64,000 nucleotides of DNA from Mycolicibacterium rhodesiae (GCF_002086695.1 NZ_MVIH01000001.1:682001-746000); one strand, 5' to 3'. Shown: positions 26,317 through 35,651, counted from the first letter of the stretch. Program-made: numbers and translations. Notes: generated by a model not told the origin, from the sequence alone.

Positions 26317-26919
26317 ATGGCGAAGAAGGCCACGGCACCGGGACCCCGCGACGAGAAGGGGGTACTGGCCGCCCGGATCGTCGAGGCCGCGCGCGGCGAG
26401 TTCGCTCAGCACGGCTCGGCGGGCACCACGATCCGGGCGGTGGCTCGGGCAGCCGACGTCGATCCAGCACTGGTCTACCACTACTTCGGTTCCAAGGAAG
26501 GCCTGTTGGATGCGGCGACCAATCCGCCGCACCGCTGGCTGGAGGACGTCGCGAGAACCTGGACGACGCCGGTGCCACAACTCGGAACGGCGCTGCTGCG
26601 GCTGATGCTGGGCGCGTGGGCCGACGACGAGATCGGTCCGGTGTTGCGGGCGGTGCTGCAGACCGCCGCGCACGAGCCGAGCACCCGCGAGAAGCTGCGC
26701 AGGGTGGTCGAGGGGCAGCTGATGGGAGTGTCTCAGCTCGGTGCCGACGAGGCGGATCGGCGCAAGCGCAGCGGCTTGATCTCGTCGCAGATCATGGGTT
26801 TGGCGATGATGCGCTACGTGTGGCAGATCGAGCCGCTCTCGTCGATGAACGAGGACGAGATCGTCACCGCCGTCGCACCGAACCTGCAGCGCTACATCGA
26901 CGGCGACCTGGGGGCGTAG
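26317..26919 (+). CDS. TetR-family regulator, probable repressor of the adjacent hydrolase
   Basis: 200 aa. The N-terminal helix-turn-helix spans about residues 25-66 (GTTIRAVARAADVDPALVYH, then YFGSKEGLLDAA). The C-terminal domain reads like the TetR_C_33/PsrA-like group, but no ligand can be inferred. The ATG at 26317 has GAGG 8 bp upstream. The divergent arrangement with the CocE-like gene and the double palindrome between them make autoregulation and control of the hydrolase likely. Confidence 0.88.
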   Translation: MAKKATAPGPRDEKGVLAARIVEAARGEFAQHGSAGTTIRAVARAADVDPALVYHYFGSKEGLLDAATNPPHRWLEDVARTWTTPVPQLGTALLRLMLGAWADDEIGPVLRAVLQTAAHEPSTREKLRRVVEGQLMGVSQLGADEADRRKRSGLISSQIMGLAMMRYVWQIEPLSSMNEDEIVTAVAPNLQRYIDGDLGA

Positions 26920-26996
26920 CGCGCCGAGCGTGCGCGATCTCGTCGAGATTCGTCGGTCACAGCACCGACAACTCGCACTATCGGTGCGAGCACTGG

Positions 26997-28241
26997 TCAG
27001 CGCAGGCGCATCGGCAGGGATTCCAGGCCCCGCAGCTGAACGATCGGGCGCAGGCGCAGGCTGTTTCGGGGGACCGTGAGCTCGAGGTGGTCGAACCGCT
27101 GCAGCAATTGGGTGATCGCGATGCGGCCCTCGAGGCGCGCCAGGTGATGGCCGAGGCAGTAATGGTTGCCGGATGCGAAGGCAAGGTGCTTGTTCGGCGA
27201 GCGAGAGAGGTCAAGTTCGTCGGCGTCGGGGAAAACAGACTCGTCGCGATTGGCGGAGATGAGCATGCCGAAGACTCTGCTGCCCTTGGGAATTCGCGTT
27301 CCAGAAAACTCCAGGTCTTCCAGTGCCACCCGTGGTGCGCCCACGGCGACAGGCGCGGTGAATCGCAACAGTTCCTCGACACCGTCGTCGATCAACTCGG
27401 GCTGGGCCCGCAACCTCGCGAGCTGATCGGGATGGTCGAGCAACGCCACGATGCTGTTCCCGATGAGATTGGACGTGGTGTCGTGCCCGGCGAGCAACAG
27501 CAGGAACATCATCGCAATCGCTTCGCGGTCGGTGAGCTTGTCACTGCCGTCCGTGGTGCGAACGAGTTGGGAGATGAGTCCGTCGTCCGGGTCGTCCCGA
27601 CGCGCCTCCGCGAGGCGTTCGAAGAAAGCTGTCAGCTTTGCCGCGGCGCTGATCATCCCGATCAGACCCCGCGTTCCCTTGGCCGAACTCTCGGTGAGTT
27701 TCAGGCACAGGTGGTGAAATTCCTCGAGCTCATGGTCTTTGACCCCGAGCAGTCGTGCGATCACCGTCAGGGGGAACGGAACCGCGAAATCGCTGACCAG
27801 ATCGACCTCGCCGGCCTGCGCCAACTGCTCGATGAGCTCGCGAGCGATGCCGGTGATGTCGTCGGTCAGGCCGGCCACGAGTTTCGGGGTGAACGCCTTG
27901 TGCACGAGTCTGCGCAACCGCTGATGCTCGGGATCGTCCTTGGTCGCCATCGTCTCGGTCAACAACCGGATGGGCTTGGGGATCAACCAGCGCAGCCGCC
28001 CGATCCGATCATTGCGCATGACATCGCTGGACAGTCTCGGGTCGGCATGCATGGCGAGGACGTCGTCGTAGCGGGTCAGCATGTATCCCTTGGCCCTCAT
28101 CCCGGTGGCAAGCGGCGCCCGCACCCGCGATACGGGGGCACTGCGACGTAACTCGGCGTACCGCGGGAAGGGATCGGTAAACATGAGAGGGTCGTCCAGA
28201 TCGGTGAACGCCAACCGGTCCGCCTGCACTGTCATGCGCAT
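26997..28241 (-). CDS. Cytochrome P450
   Basis: About 414 aa, soluble bacterial P450. The I-helix is AGHDTTSN (251-258), the ExxR motif EELLR is at about 289-293, and the heme loop FASGNHYCLG carries the axial Cys362 (Ala replaces the usual Gly after the first Phe). The substrate is unknown. The start could be ATG 28241 or 28235; neither has a strong ribosome site. It stands alone; redox partners are not encoded nearby. Confidence 0.92.
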   Translation of the reverse strand: MRMTVQADRLAFTDLDDPLMFTDPFPRYAELRRSAPVSRVRAPLATGMRAKGYMLTRYDDVLAMHADPRLSSDVMRNDRIGRLRWLIPKPIRLLTETMATKDDPEHQRLRRLVHKAFTPKLVAGLTDDITGIARELIEQLAQAGEVDLVSDFAVPFPLTVIARLLGVKDHELEEFHHLCLKLTESSAKGTRGLIGMISAAAKLTAFFERLAEARRDDPDDGLISQLVRTTDGSDKLTDREAIAMMFLLLLAGHDTTSNLIGNSIVALLDHPDQLARLRAQPELIDDGVEELLRFTAPVAVGAPRVALEDLEFSGTRIPKGSRVFGMLISANRDESVFPDADELDLSRSPNKHLAFASGNHYCLGHHLARLEGRIAITQLLQRFDHLELTVPRNSLRLRPIVQLRGLESLPMRLR

Positions 28242-28352
28242 CAATATCGCCCACACCTGCGCGTGTCGGGCCCGATTACGCAATCAACGGGCCCGCGGGG
28301 TTCGCAGGGCCCCACAGCCTGGACGGATGAGTCCGGGGTGACCCCCGGCCAG

Positions 28353-28358
28353 TAGACT
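28353..28358 (+). promoter_or_regulatory. Putative -10 element (TAGACT) for yebC
   Basis: TAGACT fits the TANNNT pattern of mycobacterial sigma-A promoters and would give a leader of about 35 nt to the ATG at 28400, which has GGAGAAG as ribosome site. No clear -35 is seen. Confidence 0.4.
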
Positions 28359-28399
28359 CGTCGGGTTACGGCAGAACGGACAGTACGGAGAAGAACCCG

Positions 28400-29155
28400 A
28401 TGAGCGGCCATTCCAAGTGGGCTACCACCAAGCACAAGAAGGCCGTCATCGACGCCAAGCGCGGCAAGATGTTCGCCAAGCTCATCAAGAACATCGAGGT
28501 CGCGGCGCGCGTCGGCGGCGGCGACCCGGCAGGTAACCCCACCCTGTACGACGCGATCCAGAAGGCCAAGAAGTCGTCGGTTCCCAACGACAACATCGAG
28601 CGCGCCCGCAAGCGCGGCGGTGGCGAGGAAGCCGGCGGCGCCGACTGGCAGAACATCACCTACGAGGGTTACGGGCCCAACGGCGTCGCCGTGCTCATCG
28701 AATGCCTGACCGACAATCGCAATCGCGCCGCCGGCGAGGTCCGGGTCGCGATGACCCGCAACGGCGGCAACATGGCCGACCCCGGCTCGGTGTCCTACCT
28801 GTTCTCCCGCAAGGGAGTGGTGACGCTGGAGAAGAACGGCCTGTCCGAGGACGACGTGCTGCTCGCCGTTCTGGATGCCGGCGCCGAAGAGGTCAACGAT
28901 CTCGGCGACAGCTTCGAGGTGATCTCCGAGCCGACGGATCTGGTCGCCGTGCGCACCGCGCTGCAGGACGCCGGCATCGACTACGACTCCGCTGATGCCG
29001 GTTTTCAGGCGTCGGTGACGGTACCGCTGGACGCCGACGGGGCCCGCAAGATCATGAAGCTTGTCGACGCGCTGGAGGACAGCGACGACGTGCAGGACGT
29101 CTACACCAACGCCGACATCCCCGACGACGTGCTCGCTCAGCTCGAGGACGACTGA
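28400..29155 (+). CDS. yebC: YebC/PmpR family DNA-binding or translation-rescue regulator
   Basis: 251 aa, normal length. The N-terminus [20 protein letters not shown] is diagnostic of the family, followed by [13 protein letters not shown] and [19 protein letters not shown]. YebC proteins have been described as transcription regulators and, more recently, as factors helping ribosomes through proline-rich stretches. In mycobacteria it precedes the ruv region, as here, although several accessory genes now separate it from ruvC. Confidence 0.95.
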   Translation: MSGHSKWATTKHKKAVIDAKRGKMFAKLIKNIEVAARVGGGDPAGNPTLYDAIQKAKKSSVPNDNIERARKRGGGEEAGGADWQNITYEGYGPNGVAVLIECLTDNRNRAAGEVRVAMTRNGGNMADPGSVSYLFSRKGVVTLEKNGLSEDDVLLAVLDAGAEEVNDLGDSFEVISEPTDLVAVRTALQDAGIDYDSADAGFQASVTVPLDADGARKIMKLVDALEDSDDVQDVYTNADIPDDVLAQLEDD

Positions 29156-29157
29156 GT

Positions 29158-31146
29158 TCAGGCCGGATGAAGGCTGACCGGCACCCCTGAATAACGGGTC
29201 ATCCCCGTCGCGGGGTCAAGGTCGTCTTTACTCGTCAGCAGGTTGACGTTGGCACCGACGTGCGCGTGCGGGACCGACACCACGCCGCTGCGCACCGACG
29301 GGTCCAGTTTCGCGATCCCGGTGAGTTCGCCGTGCTCGGTGCGCACCACCAGCTTCTGGTTGTCGGCAATGCCGGCCGCCGCGGCGTCCTGTGGGCTCAG
29401 CAGTATCTCGGGCTGCTCGCCGAGATACTCCAATTGTGCGTTGACTCTTCGTAATTGGCGACGCGGCACCAACACCGGCCCGGCCATGTGGCGTAGGCCG
29501 TGCAATTGGTCGATCAGGAGCTGCGGGGCCAGGCGCCAGCCACCGAGGCGCTCGACGTGGCGTTGCATCCATGCCGCGGGCAATTCGCGCTCGGCCTGCG
29601 CCCAGCCGGTGGCGACCAGGTCGTCGTAACTCGTGCGGCCGCCGCCGTTGAACTTGGCCACCATCTGTTCGTCGGTCATCGCGGTATCCGCGATGACGTG
29701 ACCGAGTCGGGCGCCGAGTTCGGCGAGTACCCACCACATCGACCGGCGGTCACCGATCGAGGGCATCACTGCGGGGGTGTGCTGGGCGGAGATTCGCGTA
29801 CTCATGAAGTCCCACAACGTGACGTCGGGCCGCTCGAGCTGGCCCTTGGTCGGCAGCACGTGAGTGGACAGCGCGGTCGTCTCGGTTGGCAGGATCTCGG
29901 TGGTGGCCAGAACGTCGAGTTTCGGCAACGCCGCACGCAACGCATCGGTGGCCGGGAATCCGGTGAGCAGGCTGCCACCGAGGTTGAGCAGCGCGCGAAT
30001 GTTGCCGGCCTCGATCTCGTCAGGCAGTGCGGCACAGGGCCATTCGCGCATGAAGGCCTTCGTCTCCGGGCGGCTGCGCGGTCCAGGTCTCGACTTGCCC
30101 TCGGGCGGCGCGATCGGCAGCTCGAACATCTCCAGCTGATAGCCGTAACCGGGATGGAACCATTCGCCGCCGGGGGTGTTCATCGACCCGGTCAGGATCA
30201 GCAGCGCCCACGAAAACCATTGTGTGACATTGCCGCTCGCTGACATGGTGACGCCGGTTCCGGTGTCGATCGCGATATGTCCAGCGGTGCGGACAGCGGT
30301 GAGCAGATCGTCGAGATCGGTGGGATCGACGTCGGCCAGCGCGGCGGCATGCTCGCGGGTGAACGGGTCGACTGCGGCAGCCAACAGGTCGAGGTCCTGG
30401 ACGGTGACGTCGGGATCGGCGCCGTCGCGCAGGATTTCACGCACCAGGAAAGCCAGCACCGCGTAATCGGTGCCGGGGCGGGGCGCGAGATGGCGCGTCG
30501 CCAAGCGGGCGGTCTCGGTGCGGCGCGGATCCACGACCCAGAGCTGACCCCGCGCGGCGACGTCGCGAAACAGCCCGCGCGGGTTTGGCATGCATACGGT
30601 GTGGCCATGGGAGACAACCGGATTGCTGCCGATCAGAATCACCAGTTCGGCGTTCTCGTAATCCGGTCGCCCGGTCAGCGCGGCGGAGCCGCCCATCAGC
30701 TCCGCGACCAGAACCTTGGCGGTGCCATCGATGGTCAATGGACTGAACTTCGCGGGCGTGCCGATCGCGCGGTGCAGCGCCTCGGCGGTGCGATAACCGG
30801 CGGCGTCCATGCCGATGCCGGTGCCGAAGTTGACAGCGACCGCTGCCGGACCGTGCTCGGCGATGATGTCGCGCAGCCGGGCGCCGAGGTCGTCGAGGCA
30901 GGCCTCCCAGCTGGTTTCGGCCAGCTGCCCGCCGTCGCGCATCATCGGCCGTTCGAGGCGGTCCGGATGGTGATGGATCAGCGGCAGCGCGCGACCCTTC
31001 GGGCAGGTGTAGCCGCCGGAGAACGGGTTGTCCCGGTCACCGTGGACGGCCACCACCCGGTCATCGTCGATCTCGACGAGGATGCCGCACACCGACGGGC
31101 ACACCCGGCAAAAGCTTCGTATCGTGCGGGTACCGCCCGTCGCCAT
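29158..31146 (-). CDS. Molybdopterin-dependent oxidoreductase (DMSO reductase family)
   Basis: 662 aa, cytoplasmic, no Tat signal. The N-terminal [4Fe-4S] site is C13-x2-C16-x3-C20-x27-C48. The molybdopterin-binding regions include LVILIGSNPVVSHGHT, VVDPRRTETARLA and, in the C-terminal domain, SVPHAHVGANVNLLTSKDDLD. It is shorter than formate dehydrogenase or nitrate reductase catalytic subunits and resembles the stand-alone mycobacterial molybdopterin oxidoreductases. No electron-transfer subunit is adjacent. Divergent from a small membrane protein gene, 42 bp away. Confidence 0.88.
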   Translation of the reverse strand: MATGGTRTIRSFCRVCPSVCGILVEIDDDRVVAVHGDRDNPFSGGYTCPKGRALPLIHHHPDRLERPMMRDGGQLAETSWEACLDDLGARLRDIIAEHGPAAVAVNFGTGIGMDAAGYRTAEALHRAIGTPAKFSPLTIDGTAKVLVAELMGGSAALTGRPDYENAELVILIGSNPVVSHGHTVCMPNPRGLFRDVAARGQLWVVDPRRTETARLATRHLAPRPGTDYAVLAFLVREILRDGADPDVTVQDLDLLAAAVDPFTREHAAALADVDPTDLDDLLTAVRTAGHIAIDTGTGVTMSASGNVTQWFSWALLILTGSMNTPGGEWFHPGYGYQLEMFELPIAPPEGKSRPGPRSRPETKAFMREWPCAALPDEIEAGNIRALLNLGGSLLTGFPATDALRAALPKLDVLATTEILPTETTALSTHVLPTKGQLERPDVTLWDFMSTRISAQHTPAVMPSIGDRRSMWWVLAELGARLGHVIADTAMTDEQMVAKFNGGGRTSYDDLVATGWAQAERELPAAWMQRHVERLGGWRLAPQLLIDQLHGLRHMAGPVLVPRRQLRRVNAQLEYLGEQPEILLSPQDAAAAGIADNQKLVVRTEHGELTGIAKLDPSVRSGVVSVPHAHVGANVNLLTSKDDLDPATGMTRYSGVPVSLHPA

Positions 31147-31188
31147 GGAACAGAACCGTACGCTTCGGGCACTGAATCGGAGGTGACC

Positions 31189-31509
31189 ATGTCTCAGCTG
31201 ACGGAGACCGACCCGGACGGGTCCACCTGGTCGGTGCGTCGCTGGTGGTGGAAGACGATCCCGTGGGAGACCGGCTTCGCCACCCTTGATGCGCTGATCT
31301 TCCTGGTCGTGCTGCCGTTCATGCTGCTGTGGCCGTTCTGGCTGCTGGCCAAGTTCGTCGGCGTGCCGTGGACGATCATCATCACGCGCGACGGAACGGA
31401 GGTCGGCCGCGAGCAGGTGAAAGGCTGGAAGCGTTCCCGCGCCCGAGTCGCGGAGATCGCCCGGTCGGCCCGCGAGGGGACGCTGACCGAGTTCAGCACC
31501 GAGGTCTGA
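31189..31509 (+). CDS. Small membrane protein of unknown function
   Basis: 106 aa. The start is set by GGAGGTGACC directly before the ATG. A Trp-rich segment (WSVRRWWWKTIPWETG) precedes one or two hydrophobic helices (about 31-60, LIFLVVLPFMLLWPFWLLAK), and the C-terminus is a basic cytoplasmic helix (GREQVKGWKRSRARVAEI). It ends immediately before the convergent secreted-protein gene. Function unknown. Confidence 0.72.
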   Translation: MSQLTETDPDGSTWSVRRWWWKTIPWETGFATLDALIFLVVLPFMLLWPFWLLAKFVGVPWTIIITRDGTEVGREQVKGWKRSRARVAEIARSAREGTLTEFSTEV

Positions 31510-31770
31510 TCAGCGCATTCCGTGGCCGGGTCCGTCGTGGAAAATCAGCCCGCCGCCGAGCAGGAACGGATACAGCGTCGGGTACGGCACATCTTGGGGC
31601 GAGGCCGTCAGCTGTGCGTTGCCCGGTGTCTCGCATTGGCTGTTGCCGTCGCTGACGACGGTGCAGACCAGGTGTGGATCGTCGGCCGCCGCGGCGACCG
31701 GAGCGGCGACGATCGCGCCGGCGATGCCGGTGGCCACGAGGCCGGCGGCGAGACGGATGGTGAATGTCAT
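31510..31770 (-). CDS. Small secreted protein
   Basis: 86 aa. A clear signal peptide (1-28, ending APVAAA-ADD) is followed by a 58-residue mature part with two cysteines (HLVCTVV and SQCETPG) that probably pair. The start has AAGGAG 6 bp upstream on the minus strand. The palindrome at 31780-31805 ends within that ribosome site, so a bound regulator would directly block expression. The upstream gene on the same strand encodes a TetR protein. Confidence 0.72.
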   Translation of the reverse strand: MTFTIRLAAGLVATGIAGAIVAAPVAAAADDPHLVCTVVSDGNSQCETPGNAQLTASPQDVPYPTLYPFLLGGGLIFHDGPGHGMR

Positions 31771-31779
31771 GATGACTCC

Positions 31780-31805
31780 TTCGAAACTGAACGTACAGTT
31801 TCGAA
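31780..31805. promoter_or_regulatory. Palindromic operator overlapping the ribosome site of the secreted-protein gene
   Basis: TTCGAAACTG (31780-31789) and CAGTTTCGAA (31796-31805) are perfect 10-bp arms around AACGTA. The ACTG-N6-CAGT core with flanking TTTCGAA resembles TetR-family operators. It lies 9 bp from the ATG of the secreted protein and downstream of the TetR gene, suggesting it is that regulator's site. Confidence 0.75.
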
Positions 31806-31858
31806 ATGTATAGCGCCCTCGCAGTGGCGGTTAGTCCCATCCGCGCCGGTGAACTGGC

Positions 31859-32464
31859 TCACCGGGACAGGCCGCGCAACGCCGCGTCGACGATGGCGTC
31901 GGCGGCGGCGTCATCCAGCTCCGCGTGGCCGGCCATCAGCCGGTACAGGGCAGGCCCGATGATCAAGTCGATTGCGACCCCGGGATCGATGTCGCCGCGC
32001 AGTTCGCCGCGGGCTACGCCGCGCGCCCAGATGGATTCGAGAGCCGCGCGACGCGAACGAATCAGTCCGTCACGCAGCGTTGTGGCGACCTCGGGGTCGA
32101 ACTGTGCTTCCCCGAACAGTTGCGCGAATACCCGCCCGCTGGGGCCGGAGTAGAACCGGCACAGTCCCCGCAGCCAGACCGTGAAATCCGTTCGTGCCGA
32201 ACCGGTGTCGGGGTCGGGGGAGTCGGCTTGCAGTTCCGAGAAGAACGCGTCGACCGCGACGCCGTACTTGTTGGGCCACCACTTGTAGATCGTGGCCTTA
32301 CTGACGCCGCTGCGGGCCGCTATCTGTTCAGTGGTCATCGCCCGCAGACCGAACTCGTGCAGCAACTCCGAGGTCGCGTGGACGACTGCCGACCGGGACT
32401 GCTCACTGCGCGGCCGGCCGGCCCTCGGCCGTCCGCGGTCTTCGGTGATGTCGTCGAGGCTCAC
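31859..32464 (-). CDS. TetR-family transcriptional regulator
   Basis: 201 aa, GTG start. The N-terminal helix-turn-helix is LRAMTTEQIAARSGVSKATI followed by YKWWPNKYGVAVDAF; the YKWWPNK motif is typical of the TetR_C_11/AcrR-like subgroup. It overlaps the cupin stop by 4 bp, so cupin and TetR are cotranscribed. The secreted-protein gene follows after 88 bp, and a palindromic operator lies in that gap. Confidence 0.88.
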   Translation of the reverse strand: MSLDDITEDRGRPRAGRPRSEQSRSAVVHATSELLHEFGLRAMTTEQIAARSGVSKATIYKWWPNKYGVAVDAFFSELQADSPDPDTGSARTDFTVWLRGLCRFYSGPSGRVFAQLFGEAQFDPEVATTLRDGLIRSRRAALESIWARGVARGELRGDIDPGVAIDLIIGPALYRLMAGHAELDDAAADAIVDAALRGLSR

Positions 32465-32910
32465 AGTGGATAGAGCCCCTCCAGGTTGACCACGATGGCC
32501 TCCTGCGTGCTGCGCGAGATCACCACAACGGCCGGCTCATCCGGGTCCGGGTTCTCCTCGCGGTGCGGTAGGTGCGGCGGCACGAAGATGTAGTCGCCCG
32601 GCTCGGTACTGATCCGCACTTCGCCGACACCGTCATGGAAGACGAACTGCGGGTGGCCGCTGCGCACGAAGATCGCGGTCTCCGAGTCGCCGTGGTGATG
32701 GTTGGCCGACGCGACGCCGGGCCCGACGTGGGTCTCGCCCATCCACAGCTTCTCCGACCCGACCGACGCGCCGCTGATCGCGGCGAATCGCTGCATGCCA
32801 TCGGTCTGACCGGTGCCGCCGTCGAGGTCGCCGGCCCGGATGTGGCGCACCCGATTGCGCACCGGCCTGGTTCCGGACAAGTCGGGATGGAATGCGTCGG
32901 GGCCGCCCAT
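32461..32910 (-). CDS. Cupin-domain protein
   Basis: 149 aa. A single cupin barrel: motif 1 is SANHHHGDSETAIFVRSGH with metal-ligand histidines and Glu, and motif 2 is GDYIFVPPHLPHREENPD with the final His. It probably binds a divalent metal; enzymatic or ligand-sensing role unknown. The ATG at 32910 is inferred from domain boundaries because the long upstream extension overlaps ruvC. It forms an operon with the TetR gene. Confidence 0.8.
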   Translation of the reverse strand: MGGPDAFHPDLSGTRPVRNRVRHIRAGDLDGGTGQTDGMQRFAAISGASVGSEKLWMGETHVGPGVASANHHHGDSETAIFVRSGHPQFVFHDGVGEVRISTEPGDYIFVPPHLPHREENPDPDEPAVVVISRSTQEAIVVNLEGLYPL

Positions 32911-32981
32911 GGACCGACCATAACCACGCGCGGGAGACCGCGTGTCCTGACCGCTCCTGTCTGCCCCGCCCGCTACTGTGA

Positions 32982-32997
32982 TCGAACAGCTGTTCGT
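32982..32997 (+). promoter_or_regulatory. LexA (SOS) box before ruvC
   Basis: TCGAACAGCTGTTCGT matches the mycobacterial/Gram-positive SOS box TCGAAC-N4-GTTCGA at 11 of 12 fixed positions. It lies 17 bp before the ruvC GTG start, so LexA would repress ruvCAB until DNA damage. Confidence 0.85.
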
Positions 32998-33013
32998 AGT
33001 CGGAAGGCGATCC

Positions 33014-33586
33014 GTGCGGGTGATGGGAGTCGACCCTGGGTTGACGCGCTGCGGACTCTCGATGATCGAGAGTCGGGGTGGCCGCCAGGTCATTGCGCTG
33101 GACGTCGACGTGGTGCGCACGCCATCCGACGAGCCGTTGCAGCGTCGGCTGCTGACCATCAGCGACACCGTTGACCATTGGATGGACACCCACCAGCCCG
33201 ATGTCGTGGCGATCGAGCGGGTGTTCGCCAACCAGAACGCCAACACCGCGATGGGCACCGCGCAGGCCGGCGGTGTGATCGCACTGGCCGCCGCGCGCCG
33301 CGGCATCGACGTGCATTTCCACACCCCCAGTGAGGTCAAGGCGGCGGTCACCGGGAACGGGCGCGCTGACAAGGCGCAGGTCACCACGATGGTCACCCGC
33401 ATTCTGCAGTTGCAGCAGAAGCCGACCCCGGCGGACGCCGCCGACGCACTGGCCCTGGCGATCTGCCACTGCTGGCGCGCCCCGATGATCGCCCGCATGG
33501 CGCAGGCCGAGGCCATGGCCGCCGAACAGAAGCGGGCCTACCAGGCCCGGCTGAAATCGGCGCGCACCCTGAAGGCCGCCACATGA
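33014..33586 (+). CDS. ruvC: Holliday junction resolvase RuvC
   Basis: 190 aa endonuclease that cuts Holliday junctions symmetrically. Active-site acids are visible in [12 protein letters not shown] (Asp7), VVAIERVF (Glu) and [13 protein letters not shown] (Asp pair). The GTG at 33014 is selected because GAAGG lies 7-8 bp upstream and the product then has the family length. Its stop overlaps ruvA by 4 bp. Expression is expected to be SOS-controlled through the upstream LexA box. Confidence 0.96.
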   Translation: MRVMGVDPGLTRCGLSMIESRGGRQVIALDVDVVRTPSDEPLQRRLLTISDTVDHWMDTHQPDVVAIERVFANQNANTAMGTAQAGGVIALAAARRGIDVHFHTPSEVKAAVTGNGRADKAQVTTMVTRILQLQQKPTPADAADALALAICHCWRAPMIARMAQAEAMAAEQKRAYQARLKSARTLKAAT

Positions 33587-34176
33587 TCGCCTCGGTGCGC
33601 GGTGAAGTCCTCGACATCGCCCTCGATCACGTCGTGATCGAGGCCGCCGGCGTCGGGTACAAGGTGATGGCCACGCCGTCGACGCTCGCGACGCTGCGCC
33701 GCGGCAGCGAGGCCCGGCTGATCACCGCGATGATCGTCCGCGAGGACTCCCAAACCCTGTACGGCTTCGCCGACTCCGATGCCCGCGATTTGTTCTCCAC
33801 CCTGCTCGGGGTGTCCGGCGTCGGCCCCAAGATTGCGCTGGCGACACTGGCGGTCTATGACGCGACCGCGCTGCGTCAGGCGCTGGCCGACGGTGACGTG
33901 ACGGCCCTGACCCGGGTGCCCGGCATCGGCAAGCGTGGCGCCGAACGTATGGTGCTGGAATTGCGGGACAAGATCGGCGCGGTCGCCGGTGGTGCGGGCG
34001 TGGCCGCGGCGACCGGTCACGCGGTACGCACTCCCGTGGTGGAAGCCCTTGTCGGACTTGGCTTTGCGCTCAAGCAGGCTGAGGAGGCCACCGACAAGGT
34101 GCTCGCGGCCGACAGCGAGGCCAACACCTCCTCGGCATTGCGTGCGGCGCTGTCACTACTAGGAAAGACCAAGTGA
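33583..34176 (+). CDS. ruvA: Holliday junction DNA helicase subunit RuvA
   Basis: 197 aa. The N-terminal OB-like domain ([20 protein letters not shown]) and the helix-hairpin-helix motifs ([16 protein letters not shown] and [19 protein letters not shown]) recognise four-way junctions. The C-terminal domain (about 150-197) binds RuvB. It starts on the ruvC stop and ends on the ruvB start, each with 4-bp overlap. Confidence 0.97.
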   Translation: MIASVRGEVLDIALDHVVIEAAGVGYKVMATPSTLATLRRGSEARLITAMIVREDSQTLYGFADSDARDLFSTLLGVSGVGPKIALATLAVYDATALRQALADGDVTALTRVPGIGKRGAERMVLELRDKIGAVAGGAGVAAATGHAVRTPVVEALVGLGFALKQAEEATDKVLAADSEANTSSALRAALSLLGKTK

Positions 34177-35237
34177 GCAGGTTCGACGAAGAGGACGACG
34201 AGGCCGTCGACCGCGACGTGTCGCCGGCGCTGACCGTCGGCGAAGGAGACGTCGACGCCAGCCTGCGGCCCCGGTCGCTTGGCGAGTTCATCGGTCAGCC
34301 GCGGGTGCGCGAGCAGCTGCAGCTGGTCCTCGAGGGTGCCAAGAACCGCGGCGGCACACCGGATCACATTCTGTTGTCCGGGCCGCCGGGGCTGGGCAAG
34401 ACGTCGCTGGCGATGATCATCGCCGCCGAGCTGGGCTCCGCGTTGCGGGTGACGTCCGGGCCGGCCCTGGAACGCGCCGGTGACCTCGCCGCGATGCTGT
34501 CCAACCTGGTCGAGGGTGACGTGCTGTTCATCGACGAGATCCACCGCATCGCCCGGCCCGCCGAGGAGATGCTGTACCTGGCGATGGAGGACTTCCGGGT
34601 CGACGTCGTCGTCGGGAAAGGCCCTGGCGCGACGTCGATCCCGTTGGAGGTTGCGCCGTTCACGTTGGTCGGCGCGACCACCCGCTCCGGTGCGCTGACC
34701 GGACCGCTGCGGGATCGCTTCGGGTTCACCGCGCACATGGACTTCTATGAGCCGCCCGAACTGGAACGGGTATTGGCCCGCTCGGCCGGAATCCTCGGCA
34801 TTGAACTGGGTTCTGAGGCCGGCTCCGAAATCGCCCGTCGCTCGCGGGGGACACCCCGCATCGCGAACCGCCTGCTGCGGCGCGTGCGCGACTACGCCGA
34901 GGTGCGGGCCGACGGTGTGATCACCCGCGATATCGCCAAGGCCGCGCTGGCCGTCTACGACGTCGACGAGTTGGGCCTGGACCGGTTGGACCGGGCCGTT
35001 CTCACCGCATTGACCAAGAGCTTCGGCGGTGGCCCGGTCGGGGTGTCCACCCTGGCGGTTGCGGTGGGGGAGGAAGCGACGACCGTCGAGGAAGTGTGCG
35101 AGCCGTTCCTGGTGCGTGCCGGAATGATCGCGCGGACCCCCCGCGGACGAGTGGCCACGCCGCTAGCCTGGACCCACCTCGGTATGGTTGCACCGCCGCG
35201 GGCCAGCGGATTCGGTCAGTCCGGCCTATTCGAGTGA
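34173..35237 (+). CDS. ruvB: Holliday junction branch-migration ATPase RuvB
   Basis: 354 aa AAA+ motor. Walker A is GPPGLGKTS (70-78), Walker B is LFIDEIHR, sensor 1 is in [20 protein letters not shown] with the arginine finger near its end, and the C-terminal winged helix includes [16 protein letters not shown] start in a 4-bp overlap with ruvA. It drives branch migration with RuvA before RuvC cleavage. Confidence 0.97.
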   Translation: MSRFDEEDDEAVDRDVSPALTVGEGDVDASLRPRSLGEFIGQPRVREQLQLVLEGAKNRGGTPDHILLSGPPGLGKTSLAMIIAAELGSALRVTSGPALERAGDLAAMLSNLVEGDVLFIDEIHRIARPAEEMLYLAMEDFRVDVVVGKGPGATSIPLEVAPFTLVGATTRSGALTGPLRDRFGFTAHMDFYEPPELERVLARSAGILGIELGSEAGSEIARRSRGTPRIANRLLRRVRDYAEVRADGVITRDIAKAALAVYDVDELGLDRLDRAVLTALTKSFGGGPVGVSTLAVAVGEEATTVEEVCEPFLVRAGMIARTPRGRVATPLAWTHLGMVAPPRASGFGQSGLFE

Positions 35238-35248
35238 TGGGAGCTCCG

Positions 35249-35632
35249 ATGGTCATCGCCGCCTTGGTTTTCGCCGGCCTCGCCGCGCTGCTGCACGTCT
35301 ACATCTTCACGATGGAGTCGCTGACCTGGACGTCGCCGCGCACCCGTAAGACGTTCGGCACCACGGTCGAGGAAGCCGAGACCACCAAACTGATGGCGCT
35401 CAACCAGGGTTTCTACAACCTGTTCCTGGCGATCGTCAGTATCGCGGGAATCGTCGCAATCGCGTTGGGGCACACCGGGATCGGTGCTGCTCTGGTGTTC
35501 GCGGGCGTCGGTTCCATGCTCGCCGCGGCGGCAGTGCTGCTGGCGTCCGCGCCGGACAAGGCGCGGGCCGCGGTCACCCAGGGGGCGTTCCCGTTGATCG
35601 CGGTCGTGCTGTTGGTGATCGCGCTGATCTGA
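35249..35632 (+). CDS. DUF1304 family membrane protein
   Basis: 127 aa with four transmembrane helices (about 1-20, 47-68, 75-95 and 105-125). Family marks are LHVYIFTMESLTW and the loop R..FGTTVEEAETTKLMALNQGFYN. Function unknown. ATG 35249 is preferred because GGGAG lies about 6 bp upstream; ATG 35237, overlapping the ruvB stop, is an alternative. Confidence 0.85.
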   Translation: MVIAALVFAGLAALLHVYIFTMESLTWTSPRTRKTFGTTVEEAETTKLMALNQGFYNLFLAIVSIAGIVAIALGHTGIGAALVFAGVGSMLAAAAVLLASAPDKARAAVTQGAFPLIAVVLLVIALI

Positions 35633-35651
35633 GTCCGCAGGTCCGACCGGA

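Noticed and set aside
31806..32153. Plus-strand ORF opposite the TetR gene
   Set aside because: Antisense to conserved TetR coding sequence, no ribosome site, Ser/Arg-rich shadow composition.
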